NCBI GenBank assembly: GCA_033964015.1
Contig: CM066916.1
Span: forward strand, 15,416,501-15,480,500
Source: Scolanthus callimorphus
Taxonomy: Eukaryota > Cnidaria > Anthozoa > Actiniaria > Edwardsiidae
Length of the DNA stretch: 64,000 nt
Direction: 5' to 3'
Made by a program: the position numbers and the translations under genes
Part shown: one piece after another, positions 11,356 to 23,710 of the stretch
Numbering within the stretch: the stretch's first letter is position 1
How the letters are laid out: each line of letters starts with the position of its first letter
The notes under the pieces: model-generated
What the model was told of the DNA's origin: nothing
What the model saw: only the letters and a program-made list of their open reading frames with translations
The model's database searches: none

Positions 11356-11757
11356 ATTGATTAATAATATATAATAGTTATCAGAAAATGAAACCCAGTA
11401 TTCAATTCTACACATCCATATTAGTAAAATTGGAAAGTTTGGTGAAGATTGCTTGAATACTGACTGAGATATGAATTTTCAAAACTTCGTATTCTGGCCT
11501 ATTTTTTTACAAGAAATGTATGGGAAAATAAATCGAAACGAGGCTGGACGGGCATCGATGCCCGTCCAGCCTCGACTTGACGTATTTGCCCATGCATTTC
11601 TTTGTAAAAAGTAAGTCAGAATAGGAAGTTTTGAAAATTAATATCTCAGTCAGTTTTCAAGTAATTCTTTTGAAACTTTGCAGTTTTACTAATACGGATG
11701 TGTAGAATTGGAAACTGGATTTCATTTTCGGATAACTATTATATATTATTAATCAAT
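11356..11757. repeat. 402-bp inverted repeat with a perfect 36-bp palindromic centre
   Basis: Two 201-bp arms meet at 11556/11557. The innermost 36 bp (11539-11574, centre GGCATCGATGCC) are perfectly palindromic, and the arm ends (ATTGATTAATAATATATAAT) are still nearly exact. No spacer and no net length difference between arms. No coding is present. It may be a foldback transposon or a source of hairpin RNA. Confidence 0.9.
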
Positions 11758-12163
11758 TAATTATTAATCAATAAATTACACAATCAGAGTGCACTTGTTG
11801 CACTGGATAAGGAAAAGCATAAGTTAGCAGAGCGCTTTCTGTGCTGGCCGCCATCCTCCCCACCAAAGTTGCATGGAAGAGGCCGCCTATCTGCACTTTC
11901 GATCCTGTTGATGGACTCGCTTTCCGAGAGTCTGTCTAATGGTCGTGGGTGAAAGGTGCAGTGAAAAAGGTGCGGGTCTAGAAATGCCAAATCGGGCACT
12001 GGCTACTTCGGGCACATAATAATAAAGTTGTATTTTTGCTCCACACCACCTTAGTCTACTTGAAGGCTGTCCAATTAAGAAAAAATTCACACTGAGGAAC
12101 TCCAAAATTGGACGAGGCCGCACCAACGTTTTCTTAAAGTGGACAAGCATAAAGTCCTGTTAT

Positions 12164-12440
12164 TGGCCGTTTTCACACTAGAAGACGAACAAATCGTCTG
12201 GACGGACAAATCGTCTGTACGTCTAGTGTGAATTCAAGTCGGACTTTAGTCGATTTGTTCGTCTATACGAACAAGTTGTCTATGAAAAATCGTCTTCCTA
12301 GACGTCCAACAGACGAACAAATTTAGACGATTTGTTCGTCTGAAAATTTGTTCGTCCCGTTTTCACATCAGACGATTTGTTCGTCTACAGACGATTTGTC
12401 CGTCCAGACGATTTGTTCGTCTCTAGTGTGAAAACGGCCA
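12164..12440. mobile_element. 277-bp MITE (GACGAACAAATCGTC family), copy 1
   Basis: Ends TGGCCGTTTTCACACTAG and CTAGTGTGAAAACGGCCA. The interior is built from many AGACGAACAAATCGTCT-like words in both orientations. A second copy in the same orientation is at 24576-24844. Confidence 0.9.
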
Positions 12441-12604
12441 TTGATTAATTAATTATATAGCATCCATGTTCAAATCCAAACTGTCCAATTTTAACGTGCG
12501 AACTGTCCAATTAGAGCGCGCGCGATCCAATTTAAAAATAATTGGACAATTCAAGAAAAATCAATCTGCCGGCACAATGGGATTTCGAGCTTGCTATGTA
12601 ATTA

Positions 12605-13081
12605 CAGTAAAAATCCACGAGTAAGAACCTAGATTTTAAGAACCTGTTAGGCTTAAATTTCCCTGTTATACATCCTTTATATAAGAATGTGCCTAAAATT
12701 TGTAATAGGTTCTTAATTTTCCAAAAAATAGAAAAAGAACTTGCAACATTCAGGAATCTTTCTTTTCACAAAAAATTCATGAATTGAAACATTGTTTAGC
12801 ATTAGTACAAAAATGCTTTTACAATTCATATACAAAATGTAAGCCCATAATGTCCAGGGCTGTTCAATACAGTAATTCAATTGAGAATTACCTTAATCAT
12901 TTTAGAAATAAGGGAGTAATAAATGTGATATATACAACTTTGCTGAAGTCATAACATTACTGTTTGTGCCATACAAATTAAGAACATATTTAAGAACCTA
13001 AATAGCCTAAATTTGCACCATTTAAATAAGAAACTGTTTAGGCTAAGTTGGAAAAATGTTCTTATTCATGGGTTTTTACTG
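12605..13081. mobile_element. 477-bp Tc1/mariner-like MITE
   Basis: Ends CAGTAAAAATCCACGAGTAA and, inverted, CATGGGTTTTTACTG, flanked by TA on both sides (12603-12604 and 13082-13083). TA target duplication and CAGT termini fit the Tc1/mariner superfamily. Words such as AAGAACCT and TAGCCTAAATT recur internally. No transposase. Confidence 0.75.
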
Positions 13082-13580
13082 TAGCAATTTTAGTTTTGGC
13101 AATCATTTCAGGGGCTCACTAGTTTAATTTGTCGTGTGATTTTGTTGTTGTTTTTGATCGTCAAAAGTTGCGTCTAGGCTTTTTGATTGGCTGGAGAGTT
13201 TCGAAATTCATACAATTGCTTCAAGCATTTTCTGAAGTATTATATCGGAAAAGGTGATTCATAAACCTGTTGGAAGCGGCGACTGCTACTACGCCGCAGC
13301 TGCTTTTTGAGCTTGGCTTGGAGGTCCGATAGGTGAATGATATGGCCTTCGATGATCTGCTTAAACATAGATATGATGTATTAAAGTACTTCCTCATTAC
13401 GTAGTTCATTCTCACCAAGTGAACAAATAAGGAGAAAAAAAAATAGGAGAAAATGTCTCACGAGCCTCTCGGGCCCCCTCCTTATAAAAATCCTGGCTCG
13501 CTTCAACTGTCTTCAACTTTTGTTGTTTTTGGCACCCTATACAGTATTTTATAGGTAGAATAGGTAGAACAGGGGCTTAA

Positions 13581-14287
13581 GGTATGAGTATACCTTTGCG
13601 CGAGGGATGTCACTTTTTCGCGAAAAAAAATCACTGTCGTGTCATTATTTACACTACAAGGGCCAATTATATATCGTTTTAAAGCTTATGGAACGGCCTT
13701 ACTTACTAAGTGGTATATTTCTATGCAACGGTAATTTGATGGATCATTTTCGTCGTTTTGTGCTTAAAAGGAAAAGTACCAATTTTTGCTTTTTAAGAGT
13801 TCCTGCCACTCCAAGTTAATGTTAGAATCTCCGGATTTCCGCAAAATGTATTCCTTAGAGTGCGATCTGAAAAAACGTGTGCGGGATTCTAGATATTTTA
13901 CATATTTGCGCAAATATCACGTAAAAAAGGTTGAAAACAGATATTTTTGGCAATGCTAACACAAAAATTAGCATAAAATATGTTTTAAAAGGAAAATCAA
14001 AAATCCCGCACACCCTTTTTTAGATCGCCTTCTAAAGAATAGATTTTGCTTATAATTGGAGCTGTGCAATTTAATTGGAAGAAGATGGAACTTTTTAAAG
14101 AAAGTCCGTCCTTTTTTCTTTAGAGCTAAAAAAATATATGTTCACGTACAATATAATGAAAACAAAAGTATTCATCAGATAGGCCAATCCTTTAGCTTTA
14201 AAATGATATATGAACGACGTTTGTGGTGTAAATTGTGACGTGATACGAATTTTTTCCCGCGAGACCCCTAAAAGGTATACTCATACC
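13581..14287. mobile_element. 707-bp TTAA-flanked inverted-repeat element
   Basis: TTAA lies at 13577-13580 and 14288-14291 around GGTATGAGTATACCTTTG and its inverted partner AAAGGTATACTCATACC. A TTAA duplication fits piggyBac- or Kolobok-type transposition. The interior has no coding longer than about 80 codons. Confidence 0.8.
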
Positions 14288-14318
14288 TTAATACAACGGC
14301 TTGAATACAAATTTACTA

Positions 14319-17300
14319 ATAGTGCAGCCGCTTGGTGCAGAAAAATTGCTGAATTGTTCAATTTTATGGCAAAGCTACCAAATTTGGCACAAATAATGCT
14401 AACCACCCATAGATTAATATTACATATGGCCCCACCCGGGGTCCGCCCTGGATCCATCCCATAATTTCAGTTTTAGACGCGGGTAAGGTTGCTCATTGAA
14501 AAAAGTAGATATTATGTCTATTTCAAAACATTTATGTGTATAACCTTCCATTAGCTCCGAGGAATATGGTTGTTACAAAATATCCCATAATTTTTACTGT
14601 TAAGGTGGCTCGGGAGAAAATATGAAATAGTCACCAATAAAGTCTCGCAAGGGTTTTAGTTATGTGCTACAGCCACCTAAATCCAACAAAGAATAGTAAC
14701 TTACCAAATATTTAAACTATGTTTTTCCTTTTTACATGTTTTAACTTTCCGCTTCATCAATGAAAACATTTTACCATGGACTTAAGTGTGTTCTAAAAAA
14801 AACACGTCGGGGATTTTTGAAATTTTAAAAAGAGCCGATTTTAGAGCCAGAATGTAGAAAAAATTCTTGAAAAGGAAATCGAATCTTAGTCAACGCTAAT
14901 ATGGGGTCAATGAATGAAAATAGCAAATACTGGCGAGGTTGTAAAAAAAAAAGTTGAACTGATGAATCGGAAAGGGAACTTCATAAAAACGTTTGATAAA
15001 CAATTTTTATACCATAGTTTAGCCCAGGATATAAGCTTTAAAATGAGGTATCACTTGTAAAGATACGACCATTTTTGTGTGAAATTATGCCATTTTAACC
15101 AAAAAAGTACCCCGAAGGTAGTCCGTAAACGTAAGGTGTCTAAATGAAAAAAAAAACTTTGCTATCATAAATGCAATTTCAATGCTTTAGATAACGTAAA
15201 TGCAGCTGCTAATCACTATTCTAAAACACAAAAAGGACAAAAACAGATATGGAAACAGATAGATTCTCCATCTCCGTAACCTCTAGATTTTATAAACTTT
15301 TACTAGACAAATGAAGTGTGGAAACTAAATTGTTGTCTTGAGCTAAACAATTGCCCACCTGTTTTGAAATGAATGAATATACCATTTCAGGAGGGTAGGA
15401 AAACAAATAATATTTGGTATACTTTCTTGTAGTATTAGAAGAGCGAAGTGGTACCCAGCAAATAGATCATAGGAGGATGGCTGAAAATGTTCATTACAAT
15501 CATGGTTTTTGCTGGTTTGTTATTTGACGCTTCATCAAAATCAGAATTGCTTGGACATCCCTTCATTTGAAGTGTCATGAATTGTATTTTACACCCGTTA
15601 GTCAACATAAGAAACCACGTTGGAAAATAGGCCAAACTGATTTTACCATACACCCTGCCTTTGTCACGCTCTGCCATGTAAAGCAATCGGCTACTATGGT
15701 TACAAAATATTTCAAACGAACTGTTCCAAGTTGGGGGCAACCTTAACGAATAACTGTGCTGGATATTTTCTCTTGTGAGAACATATTTTTTGCTGTTAGA
15801 CCGATGTTTAAGTGCCCTGGCCCATCAAATCTGCAGCAAAATGAAAGCGTTTACCCTTTGAAGTTGTGTAAACATCTGGAGCACTAACAGCAGGAGAACA
15901 AACAAATGGTACAATTGCAGGCAAGCCTTATGTGTACGCAGGAAAGTATTATTGCGCTCAGATTTTATGACGTGCTTCTGCTTTGGTGGTAGCGTGGCAA
16001 TCTCAAAGGTTTTCGTATGAACTGTAATGGGCAAAGTAACCCCAAAGATGACTGCAGCGTACGTCGAAGGCTTTTGCCTCCTCAACATAGTAAACAGGAT
16101 TAAAGATTATAACCCCTGAATCTTGTAAGGATGTACAGGCAGAAACATATAAGTGAGTTAAAGCGTGTAACAAACATACATTGCTTTAGTGCTGAGCTGC
16201 GGAATATTCGCAGAATCAATAATTGAACTGATTTTGAAAATGTTTTGAAGGACTTCAAGATGTTAAATGTTAGTATATTATCACTTACCACTATTGCTCT
16301 ACTTTATTCGAAGCGAAAAAATGAAATATTATCAAGAGAAAACCTGCTTGGGCAAGCAGGCGAGAGTTCGTTATTCACCAGATATGGTCATAAACTCGCT
16401 ACGAATAATCCGCAGCTTGGTTCACCGTTGCTTGTTTCAACTGAGTTATATGTTTCTGGTACAGGGGAAAAACGTTTTTTGTTTTTCTCTGTGAAATACA
16501 AGACAGTTTAACTCATTTTTTTGTGAATATTGAAGTTTTTAATCTTAGTACTTATTGACTAATCTAAAAACAAAACAATTGTCATCATGTTATCTCGAAA
16601 GTTTACTCTATCGTTAACTTTACAAATTATGGGATGTTTTCAATCCATTAAACCTTTTATCGCACACGTAATGACATCAACATTACATTTGTATAATTAA
16701 CACACATATCCACTTATTTTTGTTATGAGCCACCTTAACAATTTAAAATCAAATTATAGCATGGAACCAGGGCGGATCCCGGGCGAGCCATGTGTCGATT
16801 TAATTTCGTATAGTTATTCTTGCTCGTGCGAATTTTGGTGGCTCTAGCATGTAAAAAATACCCATGCAAGACTTTATGAATAATTATTTAGTATTTTTCC
16901 CGAGCCACCTTAAAAGTTAAAATTATGGGATATTTTGTAACAACCACATTCCTTGGAGCTAATGAAAGGATGTAAGCACAAAATTTGCGAAATAGACAGA
17001 TCAATACATTTTTTATGAGTACCTAACCGACAGCTAAAACTGAAATTATGGGATGCAGGGCAGATCCCTGGTGGAGCCATGCGTCGATTAAATCTTTGAA
17101 TAGTTAGTGTTTTTTGTTGGAATTTTGGTGGCTCTAGCACGTAGATAATACCCTTGCAAGACTTTGTTAATAATTATTTTATTTTTTTCTCCCGAGCCAC
17201 CTTAAAAGTAAAAATTATGGGATATTTTGTAACAACCACATTCTTTGGAGTTAATGGAAGGATATACATCTAAAATCTTTAAAATAGACAGATACATACA

Positions 17301-17474
17301 TTTTTCAATGAGCAACCTTACCGGCGTCTAAAACTGAAATTATAGGATGGATCCAGGGCGGACCCCGGGTGGGGCCATATGTAATATTAATCTATGGGTG
17401 GTTAGCATTATTTGTGCCAAATTTGGTAGCTTTGCCATAAAACTGAACAATTTTGCACCAAGCGGCTGCACTAT
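14319..17474. mobile_element. 3.2-kb element with about 350-bp inverted ends and internal tandem units
   Basis: The left arm (14319 to about 14670) is the reverse complement of the right arm (about 17175-17474); both start ATAGTGCAGCCGCTTGGTGC. Inside the right half, a roughly 293-bp unit recurs in tandem, with ATTATGGGAT at about 16627, 16922 and 17214 and CCGAGCCACCTTAA near each unit end. The central 2 kb (14.7-16.6 kb) has only short open frames, for example 101 codons on the minus strand at 15435-15740, which I do not recognise. Probably a non-autonomous element, superfamily unknown. Confidence 0.75.
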
Positions 17475-18425
17475 AAGTGCCCGGCCCGAAGTAACCAGTG
17501 TCTGATTTGGTAATTTTTAAACAATTTTTATCCGCACCTTTCAATTTACCCGCATCCTTCCACCGAGCTGGCAGTTGTTTCCGCATGCTGGAATGTTGTA
17601 GGATCCAAATTTGCATGAAAGAAACAGTCAAGTCAAACCAACAGACTGTGAGCTAGACAAGCACAACCAACAGAAAACTTTGGATTTGTTTTCGGGCGTC
17701 TTTAAAAATCTTCAATTGAGCAGGCGTTCGGATTGGCCTTTGCAAATGTCGTGAACTTCAATCCAACAGAAATCGAGCAAAATTAATCGATAGGTTTTTG
17801 AATTGCATATACGAAGTCTATTAAAATTATCAGAAAGTGCGACGACTAGAACTGCAGAAGTAAGACATATTACAGTACGATTTATTGTTTTGGAGAGCTG
17901 CCCTCTAGACTATAAGAAATAGGGAAAAACGCAATTCAGATATGCACATCGGGCTCGCTGTGCTGGGATCACGTGTTACATGCGCTGCGTCCTTTGGGAA
18001 ATCAGGACGAAAACAGCTCATTTAATTCGAACTTTGGCGTGAAAATACGCTATTTTCCTCTCAACCTCTGTAAAACAAATGGCGTAGATCATGATGTCTT
18101 CTACATGTGTGCTGAATTTGGTGGAATTTCAGGCAAGTGACAAATTAGGTGCGAGTGGCATTTTAAGCTACGAGCCATCTCCTTGACTATCTTCCAGTGT
18201 CAGATCAGGTCTGCGTGCTGAAGTCGTCTTCAAAAATCCCAGTACTGACTTGGAGTTGTCATTCCCAATCACGGAACGTTTGTACGATTTCTCTGTATAC
18301 CACAGGGCTTCTCCGGCACCGTGCGTTTATGTGAGAATGCACAGCTCTCAACCAATCAGAGCGCGCGTACTACTATAGCTATTTCATAAATGCTTATAAA
18401 CACGAGCACTTCGGTATTCACATAA
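17475..18425. other. Gene-free stretch
   Basis: No coding sequence or clear repeat structure. An ACCAATCAGAGCGCGCG word near 18351-18367 recalls the CCAAT-bearing repeats elsewhere in the window. Confidence 0.4.
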
Positions 18426-18607
18426 GGAACTGGTCATAAATTAGAAGGGGGAGGGCTGGTGCAAATATGGGGAGGGCCTCTAATTTTCATGCAGGTGAAA
18501 AAGCGAGGGCCAACATTTTTCGTGCATCTTGTCAGGGGAGGGTTTTCAAATGTACACCAAAATAAAAATGCACCAGCCCTCCCCCCCTCCAATTTATGAC
18601 CAGTCCC
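18426..18607. mobile_element. 182-bp MITE with polypurine ends
   Basis: Left GGAACTGGTCATAAATTAGA and right, inverted, AATTTATGACCAGTCCC; the GGGGGAGGGCTGGTGCA and TGCACCAGCCCTCCCCCC parts also pair. Confidence 0.8.
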
Positions 18608-18769
18608 TCAGGAAGCAAAACAAATCCATGGCAGCGGCACAGAGTGCTACTTTTGGAATCCAAATATGCAAATAGCATGACACAAGTAATAACGTTACGT
18701 GGTATACGGTGCAAAGTACTTATGGCGCCAGACTGACTGGTCTAGTAAGCTGTCTTTTTGCGCTAATTG

Positions 18770-19228
18770 CCCGGGGGGGGGGGGGGGGGGACTCCCATAT
18801 TTTTTGACCGGGGATGATCGTCGGAAATTTTCAGTTTCACCCCTAAAAGATACCAAACATGGCGGGCCATGGCGTGGCTCAAATAATTTCTTACCCTAAA
18901 AGATACCCTAAAAGATGAGGCCTTATGTGCAAAGTAGGCGCAAAGGAGACAGGTAACAGGTAAAAGATACCCATCATGAAATTTCCGTGTTTGTTTCTAA
19001 TTGATCGTCTTCTCATCGAGTAATCTCTCTTTCTTACACGGTTTTTAGAAGAACCATCATGAGAGAAAACAATTTGGACACATATTTCGGCCCTAAAAGA
19101 TACTAATCTCCCTAATTTTATTGAAGATTAAGATCACCCCTAAAAGAGACCAAGGCCCCGTGATTTTAACCCCTAAAAGATACGACGATCATCCCCGGTC
19201 AAAAAATATGGGAGTCCCCCCCCACGGG
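18770..19228. mobile_element. Poly-G-ended hAT-like MITE, copy A
   Basis: 8-bp duplication GCTAATTG at 18762-18769 and 19229-19236. The ends are poly-G/C followed by ACTCCCATATTTTTTGACCG, inverted at the other end. The interior repeats the word ACCCCTAAAAGATACC. The 8-bp duplication suggests hAT; superfamily by inference only. Confidence 0.85.
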
Positions 19229-20075
19229 GCTAATTGGTACACAACTGCCAAAACACTTGTTATTTTCGAATTAGGCCTTGAAGCTGAAAAGCACTTGCAA
19301 GTACCGATCCGAATTACACCGTGAATTACATAACAATCTGGAACAGCAGGTGCCCACGTCCGAACATGGATTAATTTGCAATTATCTCTCTAATAGTATT
19401 ATGCAGAATTAGCGTAATTACTTTTCATTTTGTTTTATTACAGTTTTTGTACTTTTTCGGTTTATGAGTACAAACGAACAAGGTTCATTTCTCACTCCAT
19501 ATGACTATAGCCTTCAATATAAAATGTTTTTTTTTTGTGTGTGTTCAAGCATTCACACCATGTTCTTGGTTTTCTAAGCTCTGTTTTACTGGCAACGTGA
19601 ACTGCACAACACGTGTGTGGTGGCCCAGAGAGTCGGACAACGATTATCAAAGAAAAGGTTTTAAAAAGGCTAGACGATGTGCTAACTGGATTTTTTCAAT
19701 AAATCTTAGCATGCTCAAGAATTTTAGAATACAGTGCATTTTCATATTCTCTGCCAATGTCAGATTGTACCATTCGAATCCTAGGATTAAACTCAAGCTT
19801 ATTCAAAATCACAATTTAATACCAACTGGTCCCGGCCAAGAGATCAAAAGTCTTTTCTGTTTGAAATTATTGGTATTTGTATTAGAATATTTTGTCGTCG
19901 AGCTCAGTCGCACCCAAGGGTCTGTTCGACAAGATGGCTCCGTCAAACTCGAGCTATGTCTCCACGGCGGATTTCCAAATCTACAAGGAAGCTCTGCAAA
20001 GTTTCCAGGGGAACAGTGATCAAGTTTTTCTTATCATCATGAGTTGTCTAATTTTCTGTAAGTACTGATTACGAC

Positions 20076-20635
20076 TTGAAAAGGTTGTGTTGGCTGAGTA
20101 AGAGAAAACAACTCTACAAACGTTTCAAATTGAGACTGGAAGATATCCAAATACAAACGTGGCATTCAAGCTTTTTCGACGATGGCAATAGAGCGATTGG
20201 AAACAAACATAGAACATTACGCTTATTTAAAACAGAATATAAATTAGAAGAATACTTAATAGATGTTCTTACAAAATTAAGATTAAGTGACCACATTTTA
20301 CAAATAGAAAAAGGGCGTTACAGTAAAAACTATGTGAGCCCTGAACAAAGAAAATGCCTCTATTGTCACGTTATGGAAAACGAAGAACATTTTCTAATCA
20401 ACTGCTCTCTTTATTCTAGTAAACGGAACGTTCTTTTTCAAAAACTAAATAAGAAAATACATAACTTTCAAGAATTAATTTCACCTAAAAACAGCACTAT
20501 AGCCAAATATATTTATGATTGTTTCGCCATAAGGCAAACCTGGCCAATTTAAATATTTATATAATGTTTAGAGGCTACGCCTATGTACTCTTTGTATATG
20601 GTTCTCTGAATAAACATACTGTCTGTCTGTCTGTA
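20076..20635 (+). mobile_element. LINE 3' fragment with CTGT tail, in Amt intron 1
   Basis: A 158-codon stretch to 20552 contains LTKLRLSDHILQIEKGRY and CLYCHVMENEEHFLINCSLY, the same C-terminal LINE zinc-knuckle order as at 6458-6976. AATAAACA then a CTGT tetramer array (20617-20635) closes the fragment. Confidence 0.85.
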
Positions 20636-20847
20636 ACTAACATAAAATCAAATTTGAGAGTTGTAATAAATAAATAGATCGATTTACCGGCTTAAGGTCG
20701 CCATGGGAAACTCGGCCTCCGGTCTCGGTCAACTTTTTCTAGCCCTCGGTCACGAGTTTTTTTTCCTTATACGGACCTCCCAGCATGTAAATAACATAAT
20801 TAGTGATTATGAAAGTGAGGGGTAGTCGTCTTCTTGTACCCTGGTTT

Positions 20848-21113
20848 ACCACCGTATGCAACGACCTCAAAATTCACTGTTGCGATTGGCGATTTTAAGC
20901 AAGAATGTTAATTTTCTTGAACCAGGAAGTTAAACATTCGAGGCAAGAAAGCCAAAGGATAGCTCAGAACCATTTTGGTTGATCTGGCAATCAATTTCGA
21001 CCCACTGAAGTAGCTGAATCGAGCGTTTTGCTTTGATTGACACCTCAGTGAAATTCGACAATCGCCCATCGCAACGTTGAATTTTAAGGTCGCGTAGCAA
21101 TGCATACAGTGGT
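20848..21113. mobile_element. 266-bp MITE in Amt intron 1
   Basis: ACCACCGTATGCAACGACCT at the left pairs with GCGTAGCAATGCATACAGTG at the right; GTTGCGATTGGCGATTTT and CAATCGCCCATCGCAAC also pair, giving imperfect arms of about 50 bp. Confidence 0.75.
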
Positions 21114-21690
21114 GACTTGGTTTTTGTTCTTTTTTTAATTTCGTTTTTATTTTCTTAAGTCATGCAGACAGGGTTTGCGTTTCTGGAAGCGGGATCAGTG
21201 AGGTCAAAAAACACCACCAACATCTTGATCAAGAATGTCCTCGATGTCTGTGAGTATTAAGACATTGCTTTGTGAGAGTTTTGATAAGCAACACGATATT
21301 CTTGATTTAAGGTGGCACATTGGGGGGGGGGGGGGATTCTAGGCCCTGAGTACCAGAGTCTCCAAGCTTCGGTGCCACTAAACTCGATTCATGAGAAAAG
21401 TTTCAGAGTGCCTTAATGGTTTTCCCGTTTTATTTCCACTTAAATATTATGGTGTCCATGCATGTCTGGTCCATGTATTCATATGCCTGGCCATGTCTGT
21501 CTGTCTGCTATTCATTATTTAGACACAAATTCCTAAAATACCTTTATGTGACGTCTATTTTTTTCATCCCAGTTATAGGAGCAATAGTTTATTGGTTGTT
21601 TGGCTACGCCTTCGCATTTGGTGCAACTGGAAATGAGTTCATTAGCTATGACTCGTTCGCCCTGGCCGACCTGCAGAGCAGTCTCTTTTC

Positions 21691-23017
21691 CATCCTCGCG
21701 CGCCAGGGTCCTTCCCTCACCTCCCCCCAGGGGACAGAGGAAAAGGACCCTGGAATGGTCTGGTCACGTGTCACCCAGATTTCGGGTGGTAACAAAAATC
21801 AAAACTCGGGGTGGGGTCCCAACGGAAAATTTCTGACAAAAAGAGACTGAAGACATTTTGTCAGATTTCTTCATTTTGCCCAAAACTATTAGTCACGAAA
21901 ATCAAAAAATATGGAAAATAAACTTTCCGTTGTTTTTCAAAGAACTTTTGAACTAATTCCCAGGCTGACTGACCCATTATTTCCCAGTTGAGAAATATAA
22001 ACTTTAAGTCAAAGCAACAACACGAGCAGAAACGACAAGGATATTGAGCAATTTATTTTAGCGTGCTAGTTTATTTTAAGTAACTTATGTACATTCATTC
22101 AAGTCAACTTACCTAAGAAGCAATCTATACTTTTAGCTACTACATACAGTATTTCTTGTCAGGATTTGAAACTGTATTACTGTTTGTTTCGCCAGGAAAA
22201 CGAGTCTTTTTCTCAAATATGAGTATTTGCCAGCTTTCGGCGACAAGCGGGTTTTTGCTATCTAGTTTTTTTTCCACTTGCTTTCAAGAGTTTGCGAGTT
22301 TACTGTCTTTACCGAAAATATCTCCTTGACTCAAGCTTGTAGCCGAACAACCATGCAGACGAGCAGGGTAGTTTTCCCAGCTTACTAGGGCAGCAAAGGT
22401 AAACATTTCCACCTTGCGAAGAACAATCAAGTGACGAAACCGGTCAACTCTGCACTCAAAATCTGGGCCAGAGACGAATGTTCTCGGGTTTGCAATCATC
22501 TTTTCCACTTGTTTTTATGTGTTCACGAGTTAATATTGTCTTTATTGGTACATCTTAGTCTTCAAGCTTGCTGCCGGACAAGCTGATTTATTAGACGGCA
22601 AAAACGTTTCAACTTGTTGTCTCGTGACGAGCAACCGACGCAATGAACCCTCGAAGGACTGCCAGTAGAAAGAAACACGAAACTGAAGCCACTCATGTAC
22701 TTTTCCATAGCAGGATATAAAAGCTCTCCATCCAGAAAATCCTCAGCAGAAACACTAAGTTGTTTAGCTTTGGAGGAAAAGTAAACTGTTTCTTAACAAA
22801 GTTACTTGTTTCGCAGTGTTTTTAGTCGCCGTTGCTAGTCACAGTCACGAGCCGCCATTTTTAGAAAACGCAAGGAGCAACGTGCGCGTATCCTACCCCC
22901 GCTTGGGAATTTTTGTTATCACCCGAAATCTGGGTGACACGTGACCAGACCATTCCAGGGTCCTTTTCCTCTGTCCCCTGGGGGGAGGTGAGGGAAGGAC
23001 CCTGGCGCGCGAGGATG
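21691..23017. mobile_element. Mutator-like (MULE-type) non-autonomous element inserted in Amt exon 3
   Basis: 1,327 bp with TIRs of over 100 bp that are nearly identical (CATCCTCGCGCGCCAGGGTC at the left, GACCCTGGCGCGCGAGGATG at the right). A 9-bp target duplication TCTCTTTTC is at 21682-21690 and 23018-23026. Long TIRs plus a 9-bp duplication are the Mutator hallmark. No transposase can be read inside. Near-identical TIRs point to a recent insertion. Confidence 0.93.
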
Positions 23018-23159
23018 TCTCTTTTCTCATTGGTTCTTCCATTTTGTCTTTGCTGCGAGACTGCAGCTACCATTGTCAGCGGTGCTATGGCTGAGAGGAC
23101 GGAGTTCAAGGCCTATCTTTGCTACTCTTTTATAATAGCAGGTAAACTTGCGGCGCTCT

Positions 23160-23260
23160 AAACCTATTGGACAGATACATTCAGTACAAAACAATAGAGG
23201 GTGACGATCATACAATTATAGAATGAGGAAACAATGGATTGTTTTGTTCTGATCATCGAA
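23160..23260. repeat. Short dispersed repeat related to 6088-6209
   Basis: Shares CTATTGGACAGA, ACAAAACAATAGAGG and TATAGAATGAGGAAACAATGG with the core of the palindromic insert at 6088-6209, allowing for substitutions. Confidence 0.5.
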
Positions 23261-23688
23261 TCATGTGAGGCTCTTTTGAGAAGCTGTATCACCACCAAGA
23301 GTTTTGAGTAGCCTGCTGATTTATTTACGGAGAAGACACTTCAAGTCGATTGTAAAGATAATAACTAAACAAATGATATAGAATATTTGCCTATATGGTT
23401 TGTATAGGGACAATAAAGTTTTATAACAAAGAAAAATATTTCCTGTGATCCCTTTTGCTCTTTACAGGGGGCATCGAATATCGGGTTGTTGGGGAGAACG
23501 TCGCATAACCACAAAATTTTCTTCCTCAAAAATGTTAACCTTTACTCACGTGAATCCCCCAATGCAATCTTGAAAGTTATTGTGTGGAACAACGCCTACG
23601 AAAATAGCAAGAAAACGACTTATTCTTTGTTTTATATATGTATTTCTAAACAATGTAATTAATTGATATAACAAGTGCGCAATTAAAC

Positions 23689-23710
23689 TGAATTGAATTG
23701 AATTGAATTA
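23689..23710. repeat. (TGAAT)n short array
   Basis: Four TGAAT pentamers, possibly the 3' tail of another LINE or SINE. No body could be assigned. Confidence 0.6.

Noticed and set aside
15435..16088. Two minus-strand frames (101 and 87 codons) inside the 3.2-kb inverted-repeat element, considered as transposase exons
   Set aside because: No catalytic motifs, and they could not be joined by splice signals into a larger frame.
19501..20019. 172-codon plus-strand frame overlapping Amt exon 1
   Set aside because: Out of frame with the Amt start, no domain, and low-complexity N-terminus.
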